A stretch of DNA of 64,000 bases. It comes from Paracoccaceae bacterium (lineage in GTDB: Bacteria; Pseudomonadota; Alphaproteobacteria; Rhodobacterales; Rhodobacteraceae). The stretch covers positions 1 through 64,000 of the forward strand of contig JAKITE010000002.1 of assembly GCA_021648225.1 (NCBI GenBank). The letters run 5' to 3'. The number at the start of each line of letters is the position of its first letter. Position 1 is the stretch's first letter. Below the pieces are notes generated by a model. It made no database searches. It had not been told where the DNA came from and worked only from the letters and a program-made list of their open reading frames with translations. The position numbers were made by a program, and so were the translations under genes. Of the stretch, positions 40,429 to 48,666 are shown one piece after another.

Positions 40429-41348
40429 TGGCAGTCAAACGTTTCAGGGGGGCCAACAGCCCCGATGCAAAACCGGATGAAGCGGTTATAATGGCGGATG
40501 CGCCGGTTAATCCATTGGCCGGCAAATCCATCAAGGTCAGCAATTTTCGCGCAAATCTGTTGTTTTTTGTGCCCCTGCCCTTGCTGTTGAACGGGTTTTC
40601 CAAAATGGCGGATGCCGCGCCGCTTTCGATGCTGGCATCTTTTGGCGCCTTTGCCTTGCTTGTTCTTTCCGCATGGCTACTGCGCGAAGGGTTAAAGGCC
40701 GAAGCCGCCTATAATGCCCGCAAGGTTGCGCGCCCGCCGATGCCACGAAAAATCATCGCCGCCGATCTTTCCGGTATCGGGGTTGGCATGGCCGCGTGGC
40801 TTAGCTGGGGCCAGCCGCTCTGGAGCGCGGTGGTGTTTGGCGTGGTTACGGTTGTGGCTTTTCTGGCGGCTTTCGGGCTGGACCCGTTACGCAAAAAAGG
40901 CATGGAAGGCTTTAACGAATTTGAAGCCAACCGCGTTGCCAAGGCGGTTGGCAAAGCCGAAAAACTGCTGGCCCAAATCAGCGACGCCGCGGCGCGTATT
41001 GGTGACCGGCGCATCGAATCCAAGGTGAATGATCTGACCGCTGCGGCGGCTGAAATGCTGCGGGTTGTTGAAGACGACCCACGGGATTTGACATCGGCAC
41101 GTAAATTCATGACGGTATATTTAATGGGTGCGCGCGATGCGACGGTAAAATTTGCCGATGTTTATTCGCGATCCCAAAATCAGGAAGCACGATCGGAATA
41201 CGAGACTTTATTAAAAGACCTGCAAACAAGTTTTGAAGGTAAAAAACAAGCATTATTGCAAGATGACCACACCGATCTGGATGTGGAGATCGAAGTCTTG
41301 CGCGAAAGATTACAACGCGAAGGGCATTTGCCCAAAGAGGGAGAATAA
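40428..41348 (+). CDS. XpaC-family protein (5-bromo-4-chloroindolyl phosphate hydrolysis family)
   Basis: 306 residues from ATG 40428. A basic N-terminal part is followed by a hydrophobic pair (around FFVPLPLLLNGFSKM and ASFGAFALLVLSAWLL), a second pair (GVGMAAWLSWGQPLW, VVTVVAFLAAFG) and a helical C-terminal half ending in an acidic coiled coil. This arrangement and the neighbouring telA match the XpaC family. The family name derives from a screening phenotype; enzymatic activity is not established. Placed 1 bp before telA. Confidence 0.75.
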   Translation: MAVKRFRGANSPDAKPDEAVIMADAPVNPLAGKSIKVSNFRANLLFFVPLPLLLNGFSKMADAAPLSMLASFGAFALLVLSAWLLREGLKAEAAYNARKVARPPMPRKIIAADLSGIGVGMAAWLSWGQPLWSAVVFGVVTVVAFLAAFGLDPLRKKGMEGFNEFEANRVAKAVGKAEKLLAQISDAAARIGDRRIESKVNDLTAAAAEMLRVVEDDPRDLTSARKFMTVYLMGARDATVKFADVYSRSQNQEARSEYETLLKDLQTSFEGKKQALLQDDHTDLDVEIEVLRERLQREGHLPKEGE

Positions 41349-41349
41349 C

Positions 41350-42537
41350 ATGACCGAGGATATCAGAGCCAAAGCAGAAAGCACCTTGAAAGAGGTTGAA
41401 AAAGTCACCTCGGTGCTGCTGCCGGAACCAAAAGGCGAATTGATCGTGATTGATCAGGCCAGCGCTGCCGAAAAAGCACAAATCGACACTGCCATTGGCG
41501 AGCTGGATATGGGAGACACCCAGTCGATCATCCGGTTCGGGTCATCCGCACAGGCCGAATTGCAGGTAATTTCGCAAGAAATGCTGGCCGGTGTGCGCAA
41601 TCAGGATGCTGGCCCTGCGGGCGATGCGCTGCGCGAAATGGTGACCTCCATTCGTGGTTTCTCGGTTGATGAACTGAACCCGAACCGCACCCAAAGCTGG
41701 TGGGATAAATTGCTGGGCCGCGCCAAACCGATTGCCATGTTCATGGCCAAATACGAAACCGTGCAAGGCCAGATTGATAAAATTACCGAAGAATTATTGC
41801 AGCACGAACATATCTTGCTTAAAGACATCAAATCGCTTGATAAGCTGTATGAAAAAACCCTTGAATTTTACGACCAACTGGCGATTTATATCGCGGCTGG
41901 CGAAGAAAAAATCAAAAGCCTTGATGATGTGGATATTCCGGCAAAACAAAAAGCCGTGGATGACGCGCCTGAGGATGACAAGGTTATTATCGCACAGGAA
42001 CTGCGTGATCTGCGCGCCGCACGCGATGATCTGGAACGCCGGGTGCATGATTTGAAACTGACCCGTCAGGTCACCATGCAAAGCCTGCCCAGCATTCGTC
42101 TGGTGCAGGAAAACGATAAATCTCTGGTTACCAAGATCAATTCCACCATGGTCAACACTGTGCCGCTTTGGGAAACCCAACTGGCGCAGGCTGTCACCAT
42201 CCATCGTTCCCGCGAGGCTGCAAAAGTAGTGCGCGAGGCCAATGATCTGACCAATGAATTGCTGACTGCCAATGCGGAAAACCTGAAAATCGCCAATAAG
42301 GAAATCCGCACCGAAATGGAACGCGGCGTGTTTGACATCGAGGCTATCAAAAAGGCCAATGCGGCCCTGATTGAAACCATCGAGGACAGCCTGCGCATCG
42401 CTGACGAGGGCAAAGCCAAACGTCTTGAGGCCGAAAAAGAGCTGGACATTATGGAGCGCGAGCTGACCAACACGCTGGCAGCGGCCAAAGCCAAAGATAC
42501 GGCCTCTAGCCATAATATCGGCAGCAGCGTCGAATAG
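41350..42537 (+). CDS. telA: Toxic anion resistance protein TelA
   Basis: 395 residues, almost entirely helical and coiled coil, with no signal peptide or membrane helix. The region DKLLGRAKPIAMFMAKYETV and QGQIDKITEELLQHEHILLKD, the central AIYIAAGEEKI, and the MQSLPSIRLVQENDKSLVTKI segment are TelA/KlaA hallmarks. Family members are linked to tellurite and other toxic anion tolerance, and are thought to act with XpaC at the membrane. Start at ATG 41350 after a GAGGGAG sequence; an earlier in-frame ATG would lie inside xpaC. The stop lies in the left 27-bp repeat described below. Confidence 0.92.
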   Translation: MTEDIRAKAESTLKEVEKVTSVLLPEPKGELIVIDQASAAEKAQIDTAIGELDMGDTQSIIRFGSSAQAELQVISQEMLAGVRNQDAGPAGDALREMVTSIRGFSVDELNPNRTQSWWDKLLGRAKPIAMFMAKYETVQGQIDKITEELLQHEHILLKDIKSLDKLYEKTLEFYDQLAIYIAAGEEKIKSLDDVDIPAKQKAVDDAPEDDKVIIAQELRDLRAARDDLERRVHDLKLTRQVTMQSLPSIRLVQENDKSLVTKINSTMVNTVPLWETQLAQAVTIHRSREAAKVVREANDLTNELLTANAENLKIANKEIRTEMERGVFDIEAIKKANAALIETIEDSLRIADEGKAKRLEAEKELDIMERELTNTLAAAKAKDTASSHNIGSSVE

Positions 42538-42559
42538 GAGACAAACATGGGTATTTTCG
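42533..42559 (+). repeat. Left copy of 27-bp direct repeat
   Basis: Matches 43417-43443 in 26 of 27 positions (the one difference is T at 42552 against A at 43436). It covers the telA stop, the GGAGAC ribosome-binding site, the ATG and the first codons of an SPFH reading frame (AATAGGAGACAAACATGGG...). The copies are 884 bp apart. Confidence 0.9.
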
Positions 42560-42579
42560 GGCTTAGGAGACGTAATTGA
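42547..42579 (+). pseudogene. Ten-codon remnant of the SPFH gene start
   Basis: The frame reads MGIFGLRRRN and stops. Its first four codons and ribosome-binding site duplicate those of the intact SPFH gene at 43431 (MGIFDFL). It marks where the inserted cassette separated telA from the SPFH gene. Confidence 0.75.
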
Positions 42580-42580
42580 A

Positions 42581-43237
42581 GTGTTTATAGATTTGTTGAA
42601 ACCTGAAACCTTTGATTTCGTCGCTAAGTTTTTTCTGGCCGGATACATAGTCATTGTCATACGATCCCGATTTGTAGTCGGAGAGCGACCTAAGGCAGCC
42701 CATGTAGTCGCTGAAGCCGTAATTCTTAGCCTAATTAACCAATTAATATTTCAAACCATAAGTCAGATTTTCATATGGATCGTCCCTACTGAATACAGCC
42801 AGTGGGTTTGGATGCGCTTCCCATTTTATATTGAAGTTGTATTTCTCCCATTATTGTGGGGTTTACTGATTGGAGCAAACTTATCCAAAGGCTGGAAACA
42901 TGCGGTTTTCCGGCGGCTCTCGATGCCTATCGTTAGCCCAATTCAAAGAGCTCACGATTTTGCTTTTGGTTTTAACAGAGAGCCCTGCCTTGTAATAGTT
43001 ACATATGAAGATGAAACGATAGTGAGGGGCCATTTTGGCACCGAATCCTTAGCCGCCAGTGATCCCGAACGTAGCGATTTGTACTTGGAACGCCTATATA
43101 CTGTAGATAACACTGACCAATGGATAGAAACAATGCCGGGCAGGTCGGCTTTGTTAAGTTTGAATAATGTGCGTTCGATCGAATTTTTAGATCAGATCAC
43201 AAATGATACTAATTCAGAAGGAAAAGGAAATGCCTAA
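42581..43237 (+). CDS. DUF6338-like membrane protein inside the tel operon
   Basis: 218 residues from GTG 42581, with GGAGAC ten bases upstream. Hydrophobic segments at the start (about 14-29) and in the middle (about 50-68 and 85-98) precede a soluble C-terminal domain that reads VIVTYEDETIVRGHFG, then SLAASDPERSDLYLERLY. That beta-rich pattern (dG-x-x-x-G-x-fG-x-x-S-x-A-S-x-P-x-x-x-D-L-Y-L-E) fits the DUF6338 family, of unknown function. The gene is visibly more AT-rich than telA or the SPFH gene and lies within the repeat-bracketed insert, which points to horizontal gain. It overlaps the next small gene by 8 bp. Confidence 0.6.
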   Translation: MFIDLLKPETFDFVAKFFLAGYIVIVIRSRFVVGERPKAAHVVAEAVILSLINQLIFQTISQIFIWIVPTEYSQWVWMRFPFYIEVVFLPLLWGLLIGANLSKGWKHAVFRRLSMPIVSPIQRAHDFAFGFNREPCLVIVTYEDETIVRGHFGTESLAASDPERSDLYLERLYTVDNTDQWIETMPGRSALLSLNNVRSIEFLDQITNDTNSEGKGNA

Positions 43238-43421
43238 ATCAGGACGAACGCTGTTAGTTGACGGCTATCAGGCCAAACCTAAGCTCAGGGCAATTACTAA
43301 AATCGGAGCTAATAGTCGCGGTTATCAAGGGTTAAAAAAACCTAGTTCTCTATCAAGTGCCGGTAACACAGCAAAATTACCAAAAACGACATCCGCAGTT
43401 CAAAAGCCTGCCAAAAAATAG
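43230..43421 (+). CDS. 63-residue basic Gly-Tyr-Gln peptide, partner of the DUF6338-like gene
   Basis: Reads MPKSGRTLLVDGYQAKPKLR then ANSRGYQGLKKP and a Ser/Thr/Lys/Pro tail. It is very basic, without membrane helix, and has two GYQ motifs. AAGGAAAAGGAA precedes ATG 43230, and the start overlaps the upstream stop by 8 bp, so the pair is cotranslated. The final TAG lies inside the right 27-bp repeat. Not recognised as a named family; short disordered GYQ-type proteins beside DUF6338 genes are a recollection, not a search result. Confidence 0.6.
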   Translation: MPKSGRTLLVDGYQAKPKLRAITKIGANSRGYQGLKKPSSLSSAGNTAKLPKTTSAVQKPAKK

Positions 43422-43443
43422 GAGACAAACATGGGAATTTTCG
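43417..43443 (+). repeat. Right copy of 27-bp direct repeat
   Basis: Counterpart of 42533-42559. It contains the stop of the 63-residue ORF and the ribosome-binding site and first codons of the intact SPFH gene. Confidence 0.9.
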
Positions 43444-44531
43444 ATTTTTTAACCGGCCAGTTTATAGATGTCATCCACCATACGGATGACACGCAAGATA
43501 CGCTGGTCTGGCGGTTTGAACGTCAGGGCCATGAAATTAAATATGGCGCGAAATTAACGGTTCGCGAAGGCCAAGCGGCGGTTTTCATCCATGAGGGCCA
43601 GATGGCGGATGTATTTTCGCCCGGGCTTTATATGTTGGAAACCAACAATATGCCGATCATGACCAGCCTGCAACACTGGGATCACGGTTTTCAAAGCCCG
43701 TTCAAGTCGGAAATATATTATGTCAACACCACCCGTTTTCAAGACCTGAAATGGGGCACCAAAAATCCGATCATGTGCCGCGACCCGGAATTTGGCGTGG
43801 TGCGTATTCGCGCTTTTGGCACCTATACCATTCGGGTTTCTGACCCTGCGGTGTTTATGCGTGAAATTGTTGGCACCGATGGTGAATTCACCACCGATGA
43901 AATCTCCAGCCAGATCCGCAATATCATTGTGTCGCGTTTTACCAATGCGGTGGCAAAATCCGGCATTCCGGTGCTGGATATGGCCGCAAATATGGACGAG
44001 CTGAGCAATATTATTGCTGATCTTGTCTCGCCACAACTGGCGGAATACGGCCTTGAAATGCCGATGCTGATGATCGAAAACATCTCGCTGCCCGCAGCGG
44101 TAGAAGAGGCCATGGACAAACGCACCTCGATGGGTGTGGTGGGCGATTTGAACAAATATACTCAATTCTCCGCAGCCGAAGCCATGACCGCAGCCGCCTC
44201 CAACCCCGGTGGTTCGGGCATGGGTGACGGGCTTGGCATGGGTATGGGCATGGCGATGGCGCAAAACATGGCTGGTATGGGCGCTGCTGCACCCGCCGCT
44301 GCCGCGCCGCCGCCTCCGCCGGCTGAAAAGGTCTGGCATCTTGCTGAAAACGGCAAAACCACCGGTCCGTTTTCAAAAGCCGCCCTTGGCCGCATGGCCA
44401 GCGATGGCAGCCTGAAACGCGGTTCAACCGTTTGGACTGCGGGTCAGGATGGCTGGATAGCAGCGGGTGATATTGATGAATTGGCACAGCTGTTTACGGT
44501 TATGCCGCCGCCTCCACCACCAGCTGGCTAG
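43431..44531 (+). CDS. SPFH-domain protein with C-terminal GYF_2 domain (YdjI-like)
   Basis: 366 residues. An SPFH/band-7 type domain occupies about 30-250 (VREGQAAVFIHEGQMADVF, LETNNMP, ISSQIRNIIVSRFTNAVAK), followed by a Gly/Met-rich linker, a Pro-rich stretch and a GYF_2 domain (WHLAENGKTTGPFSKAALGR...WTAGQDGWIAAGD). It lacks a membrane helix, as in B. subtilis YdjI-type proteins, which organise membrane-stress proteins. The next gene resembles the zinc-ribbon partner. A 6-bp gap separates them. Confidence 0.85.
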   Translation: MGIFDFLTGQFIDVIHHTDDTQDTLVWRFERQGHEIKYGAKLTVREGQAAVFIHEGQMADVFSPGLYMLETNNMPIMTSLQHWDHGFQSPFKSEIYYVNTTRFQDLKWGTKNPIMCRDPEFGVVRIRAFGTYTIRVSDPAVFMREIVGTDGEFTTDEISSQIRNIIVSRFTNAVAKSGIPVLDMAANMDELSNIIADLVSPQLAEYGLEMPMLMIENISLPAAVEEAMDKRTSMGVVGDLNKYTQFSAAEAMTAAASNPGGSGMGDGLGMGMGMAMAQNMAGMGAAAPAAAAPPPPPAEKVWHLAENGKTTGPFSKAALGRMASDGSLKRGSTVWTAGQDGWIAAGDIDELAQLFTVMPPPPPPAG

Positions 44532-44537
44532 GCTTGT

Positions 44538-45638
44538 ATGGTTGAAACACCCTCTGAAGAAGAACACCGCTTTCCCTGTGGGGATTGCGGCTCTGACATG
44601 CGTTTTGACGCAGCTAAATCTTTGTTGGTATGCGATTTTTGTGGCAATACCGAACCCGTTGCAGCGCGCGAAAGCGCCAATTGGCAAATCACCGAGCAGG
44701 ATTTCAACAAAGCCCTGCGCGATGAATTGCCCGAATCGGAAATGGAAACCACACGGGTTGCCAAATGCGAAAATTGCGGCGCTCAGGTAGATTTTGCCAA
44801 GGATAGCCATGCCACCGAATGCCCGTTTTGCGCCAGCCCGATCGTGCTGGATACCGGCACCAACAAACATATCAAACCCAAGGGTGTTTTGCCTTTTTCT
44901 GTGGCTGAAAAAGCCGCGCGCGGGGCCATGACCGACTGGTTGGGCAAATTGTGGTTTGCCCCTAATAACCTGAAAGAATACGCCCGAAAAGACCGCAAAA
45001 TGCAGGGGGTCTATGTGCCCTACTGGACCTATGACAGCCAATCGGAATCCGATTATCGCGGCCAGCGCGGTGATGCCTATTATGTGACACGAACCGTGGT
45101 GGTAAACGGCAAAACCGAAACAAGACGCGAACGCAAAATCCGCTGGCGGCCGGCAGCGGGCCATATCTCAAAGTTTTTTGACGATATTCTGATTCTGGCC
45201 TCAAAAAGCCTGCCGAAAAAATACACCGACCGGCTGGCGCCTTGGGATCTGTCGGAACTGGAGGCCTATAGCCCCGATTATCTGGCAGGCTTTAACGCCG
45301 AGGCCTATTCGGTGCAGCTGGCCGACGGGTTTATCGAGGCCAAAATCCTGATGGAGCGTGAAATACGCCAGCTGGTGCGCCACGATATTGGCGGTGATGA
45401 ACAACGCATTTCACGGCTTGATACCCGGCTAAGCGACATCACCTATAAGCACGTGCTGCTGCCGGTCTGGCTGGCGGCCTATAAATATAACGGTAAAACC
45501 TTTCGCTTTGTGGTCAATGGCCGCACCGGCAAGGTGCAAGGCGAACGCCCTTGGTCCAAAATCAAAATCGCGCTGGCGGTTGTGGCTGGCCTGATTGTTG
45601 CTGGTGCAGCGGTTTATTTTATTCAGGCCAATCAATAA
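44538..45638 (+). CDS. Zinc-ribbon membrane protein (TFIIB-type ribbon, YdjG-like)
   Basis: 366 residues. Two zinc ribbons open the protein: CGDCGSDM...CDFCGN and CENCGAQV...CPFCAS. A soluble alpha/beta region follows (YVPYWTYDSQSESDYRGQRG), and a single C-terminal membrane helix (IALAVVAGLIVAGAAVYFI) anchors it. In other bacteria such proteins pair with SPFH/YdjI proteins in membrane-stress loci. Last gene of the operon; a strong intrinsic terminator lies just after it. Confidence 0.75.
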   Translation: MVETPSEEEHRFPCGDCGSDMRFDAAKSLLVCDFCGNTEPVAARESANWQITEQDFNKALRDELPESEMETTRVAKCENCGAQVDFAKDSHATECPFCASPIVLDTGTNKHIKPKGVLPFSVAEKAARGAMTDWLGKLWFAPNNLKEYARKDRKMQGVYVPYWTYDSQSESDYRGQRGDAYYVTRTVVVNGKTETRRERKIRWRPAAGHISKFFDDILILASKSLPKKYTDRLAPWDLSELEAYSPDYLAGFNAEAYSVQLADGFIEAKILMEREIRQLVRHDIGGDEQRISRLDTRLSDITYKHVLLPVWLAAYKYNGKTFRFVVNGRTGKVQGERPWSKIKIALAVVAGLIVAGAAVYFIQANQ

Positions 45639-45643
45639 GGCAT

Positions 45644-45681
45644 AAAAAACCGCCTAAGCTAACATGCTTCGGCGGTTTTTT
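45644..45681 (+). terminator. Rho-independent terminator of the TerC-TelA-SPFH operon
   Basis: AAAAAACCGCC and GGCGGTTTTTT form an 11-bp stem, with AAGC/GCTT pairing inside around a TAACAT loop. The T-run on the plus strand and A-run upstream make it able to work in both directions. Confidence 0.9.
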
Positions 45682-46102
45682 AATTTGTCAATCAACTATG
45701 AATAAGTACGCACAAGGCGAAATAATTACACGGCGGCACTCGATACGTTTGCCTTGTGCGTATCTACGTTATGCCAGATGATTTGGTTTGAAATGTGGCG
45801 AAAATTGACATTTACCGCCAAAAACACCTGCACCTTACGTAAGGTAACGTTGATTTTTGGCCATTTTTTGCCACTCGGACCAAAAACAACTGTAGCTTAC
45901 GCAGCCTGATTCCTGCGTTTTCAAATCAAAGTTGGTTTGTTTTGTCAAAACTCGGGATGATTCTTTTGGCCTCTGAATCAACAATAAATGCCGACATCCG
46001 GCATTGGCTGGTTTGGCAAATCATCGCGCAAAAATCAACTGGACAGGTTTTTGCCCTTTCCTGCCTGAGGAAAATCTGACAATTCCAAAAATATTGCCAA
46101 GC
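45682..46102. other. Intergenic region with a perfect 14-bp palindrome
   Basis: About 420 bp without a credible gene, AT-richer than its surroundings. ACCTTACGTAAGGT at 45832-45845 is a perfect palindrome followed by AACGTTGA. The block from 45831 matches the operator region in front of the merR gene (from 54258) in 16 of 20 positions by eye. No start codon follows within a usual distance, so its target is unclear. Confidence 0.45.
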
Positions 46103-46528
46103 CTATCGGTTAAACAGCCCTTTTATATCATTCAGCAGATAAGGGCTGGGTTCGCGGGCTGCAACATCCGGCGTGATAATTTCTTCATATGCTTCCTGAT
46201 CGCGGTCGCCATACCAGTTCAGGTTGGGGTGGCGTTCTGCATCCCGGTCAAACAGGATAAAACTGCAATCAAGTTTTAATGCCAAACCATAACAATCAAT
46301 AATATCCGAAGGGTATGGCTTGCCCGATATGCTGCGTTCGGCGGCGTCGCGCACATCGATAAACCAGCCATAGCTGCTGCCTTTTACGGCAAATGGCAGG
46401 CTGCACGGTTTTCCGATAAAGAAATTCACCGAATCCTCACCAAGCCGTTTTCGGGTATCTTCGGTTAAATGCCCTGTGGAAATATCCAGCATATATCGAA
46501 TAAAAAGCGACATCCGTTTACCATCCAA
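46103..46528 (-). CDS. DUF5983-like hypothetical protein
   Basis: 141 residues. It opens with a segment reading MLDISTGHLTEDTRKRLGED, continues with SSYGWFIDV and ends in CYGLALKLDCSFILFDRDAE then NLNWYGD. The order (sT.Hit..da..L, yGWfi.v, cs.i.lD.D...L..Y) resembles the DUF5983 family, of unknown function and frequent on mobile elements. An ATG five codons in (46513) is an alternative start. Stand-alone, divergent from nothing recognisable. Confidence 0.5.
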   Translation of the reverse strand: MDGKRMSLFIRYMLDISTGHLTEDTRKRLGEDSVNFFIGKPCSLPFAVKGSSYGWFIDVRDAAERSISGKPYPSDIIDCYGLALKLDCSFILFDRDAERHPNLNWYGDRDQEAYEEIITPDVAAREPSPYLLNDIKGLFNR

Positions 46529-46620
46529 TGATCCGTTGACTTAGGTTCAACATCCAAGGTTACGGTAAGCAAAGCGTTAATCGGGCAAGATTGTTTGCTG
46601 TAAAATTTGCTAAAATTTAT

Positions 46621-46648
46621 AGAAAACCCCGCCAGCGAACCGGCGGGG
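46621..46648 (-). terminator. Intrinsic terminator of the 5'-nucleotidase gene
   Basis: On the minus strand, CCCCGCC/GGCGGGG arms (46648-46642 and 46633-46627) with an 8-base loop are followed by TTTTCT, 12 bases after the gene's stop. Confidence 0.85.
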
Positions 46649-46659
46649 CAGATCAAAGA

Positions 46660-48225
46660 TTATTGGCTGATACGGCCGTCAAGATAAGGCGTATACGCCC
46701 CCTGTGCCAGCATGTAATCGGCAACCACGTTTTCAAGGCTCGGGCCATAGTCATAAGCGTTCATGCCATCGCTGGAGAACATCTTGTAGCCATCACCGCC
46801 ACCGCGCACATAGTTGTTGGTGACCACCCCGTAAACCGCGTTTGGATCAATCAAGGAACCATCCGCAAGGGTGACTTCCATGATGCGCGAACCAGGCGTT
46901 GCGTTTGCATCCCACACGAACCGGATACCGGCAACCTGCGGAAACCGCCCTGCGCCGTCTTCAACTGCGCTAACCCCGTTTTCAAGTGCAGCAATAATGC
47001 CGGCACCTGTCATCTGGAAAGTCGCAAGCGTGTTCTGGAATGGCAAAACCGTCAGAACTTCGCCCATGGTTACCGGGCCTGCATCAATGCTGGAACGCAA
47101 ACCGCCGCCGTTTTGGATGGCAATGGTTACGCCCTGCCCGGCAACACGGTCAAGCATGGCGTCGGCAACCAGATTACCCATCTGGCACTCAACTGCACGA
47201 CAACTGCCACGGTCTCCGTCGATCATTTCGGTGGTTTCAGCAACCACACGATTACGGATTTCTTCCAGCGGAGCCGCCAGTTCAGCAATACGGGCAACCG
47301 CGCTTGCGTCTTCGGCAACAGCGCCATCCATGGCTATTGGCCCGCCAGAGGTCGACATGATAACACCGTCATCATCAAACACGATGTTCAGCTCGCCCAG
47401 ATATTTACCATAAGCATAAGCCGAAACAATCGCGGTGGTGCCAACCATGGTCGGGTATGGGCCTTCGGCTCGGTCGCTTTCATTGGAAAGGAAGGTGTTG
47501 GTATGGCCACCGACAATCACATCAACAGCCGGAACCGCAGCCGCAACCGCCTGATCAACGCCGTAACCGGAATGGGAAAGAACGATAATTTTGTTAACGC
47601 CCATTGCTTCCAGAATGGCAACTTCAGCCGCTACTGCATCGGCAGGGTCGGTGAAAATAACGCCCGGTCCGGGGCTTGCCAGAATATCGGTATCTTGCGG
47701 TGTTAACCCGATCAGGCCGATTTTCTCACCGCCAACTTCGATCACGGTGGATTTGGCCAATTTACCCGCCAGCAATTCTTCGCCGCTGACATCGGCATTG
47801 GTCATCAGAACCGGAAATTCAAGCGCATCCATAAACCCGCGCAATACTTCGGGACCATCGTCAAATTCGTGGTTGCCCACGGTCATGGCGTCATAGCCCA
47901 GCAGATTCATGAATTCAGCCGCCATTGCGCCTTTATAATAAGTATAGAACAAAGTGCCTTGGAACTGGTCACCACCCGAAACAAGGATGGAATTTTCAGC
48001 GCGCGCGCGGGCTTCGGCCACTGCGGTTACCAAACGGGCCGAACCACCAAAGCATTTGCCTTCGGTATTGTCTTCGGCAGAACACGGGCTATCGTATTTG
48101 CTGATCGGTTCGAAACGGGCGTGGAAATCATTGGTGTGCAAGACGGTCAGGCTATATTGGGCCATTGCCGCCCCTGCTGTCAGCGTCAATGCAGCCGCCG
48201 AAAGCAGAATCGATTTATAGGACAT
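46660..48225 (-). CDS. Secreted 5'-nucleotidase / metallophosphatase
   Basis: Periplasmic enzyme hydrolysing nucleotides (5'-nucleotidase / UDP-sugar hydrolase class). The signal peptide (SYKSILLSAAALTLTAGAAMA) is followed by the calcineurin-like metal site: LHTNDFHARFEP, SGGDQFQGT, VGNHEFDDG, SHSGYGVDQ and GGHTNTF. The C-terminal substrate domain has QNGGGLRSSI and NNYVRGGGDGY. The start is set at ATG 48225, with AGGAGA upstream and a clean signal peptide, giving 521 residues; an in-frame extension to 48432 is not plausible. Confidence 0.93.
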   Translation of the reverse strand: MSYKSILLSAAALTLTAGAAMAQYSLTVLHTNDFHARFEPISKYDSPCSAEDNTEGKCFGGSARLVTAVAEARARAENSILVSGGDQFQGTLFYTYYKGAMAAEFMNLLGYDAMTVGNHEFDDGPEVLRGFMDALEFPVLMTNADVSGEELLAGKLAKSTVIEVGGEKIGLIGLTPQDTDILASPGPGVIFTDPADAVAAEVAILEAMGVNKIIVLSHSGYGVDQAVAAAVPAVDVIVGGHTNTFLSNESDRAEGPYPTMVGTTAIVSAYAYGKYLGELNIVFDDDGVIMSTSGGPIAMDGAVAEDASAVARIAELAAPLEEIRNRVVAETTEMIDGDRGSCRAVECQMGNLVADAMLDRVAGQGVTIAIQNGGGLRSSIDAGPVTMGEVLTVLPFQNTLATFQMTGAGIIAALENGVSAVEDGAGRFPQVAGIRFVWDANATPGSRIMEVTLADGSLIDPNAVYGVVTNNYVRGGGDGYKMFSSDGMNAYDYGPSLENVVADYMLAQGAYTPYLDGRISQ

Positions 48226-48330
48226 GTTTTTCTCCTGTTGGTTATTATCGGGGAATGTTAGAGCATTCACAAAGCTGCGACAAACACGAAATGCGCTTTG
48301 GCTGGTTAAATTGGGGCAAAGATCAGGAAT

Positions 48331-48666
48331 ATGGAAATTTACAAGATTTTTACGACAAATGAATGGGCCGGGTTGCACATAAATGGCACCACAAAAGGCG
48401 CGGCGATTGACCTGACCGACGGATATATCCATTTTTCAACCGCCGAAACCGTGGCCGAAACCGCTGCGAAATATTTTGCCAATGTCAGCGGGCTGATGAT
48501 TTTGGCGGTTGAATCGGATCATTGCACCGATTTAAAATGGGAAGCCTCGCGCGGTGGCATATTATTCCCGCATCTTTATCGCGATTTAACCATGGCAGAT
48601 GTGTTATGGGCCAAGCCCCTGCCCTGCAATGCTGATGGCCATAATTTCCCCGCAGGTATCTTGTGA
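48331..48666 (+). CDS. DUF952 family protein
   Basis: 111 residues with [31 protein letters not shown] and FPHLYRDL, characteristic of DUF952 (glutathione-transferase-like fold in older annotations; function unproven). The stop overlaps the pyrD start (GTGA), an arrangement frequent in alphaproteobacteria, so it is cotranscribed with pyrimidine synthesis. Confidence 0.85.
   Translation: MEIYKIFTTNEWAGLHINGTTKGAAIDLTDGYIHFSTAETVAETAAKYFANVSGLMILAVESDHCTDLKWEASRGGILFPHLYRDLTMADVLWAKPLPCNADGHNFPAGIL

Noticed and set aside
46591..47706. 371-codon plus-strand ORF opposite the 5'-nucleotidase
   Set aside because: Antisense shadow of a well-supported gene; no domain or ribosome-binding site.
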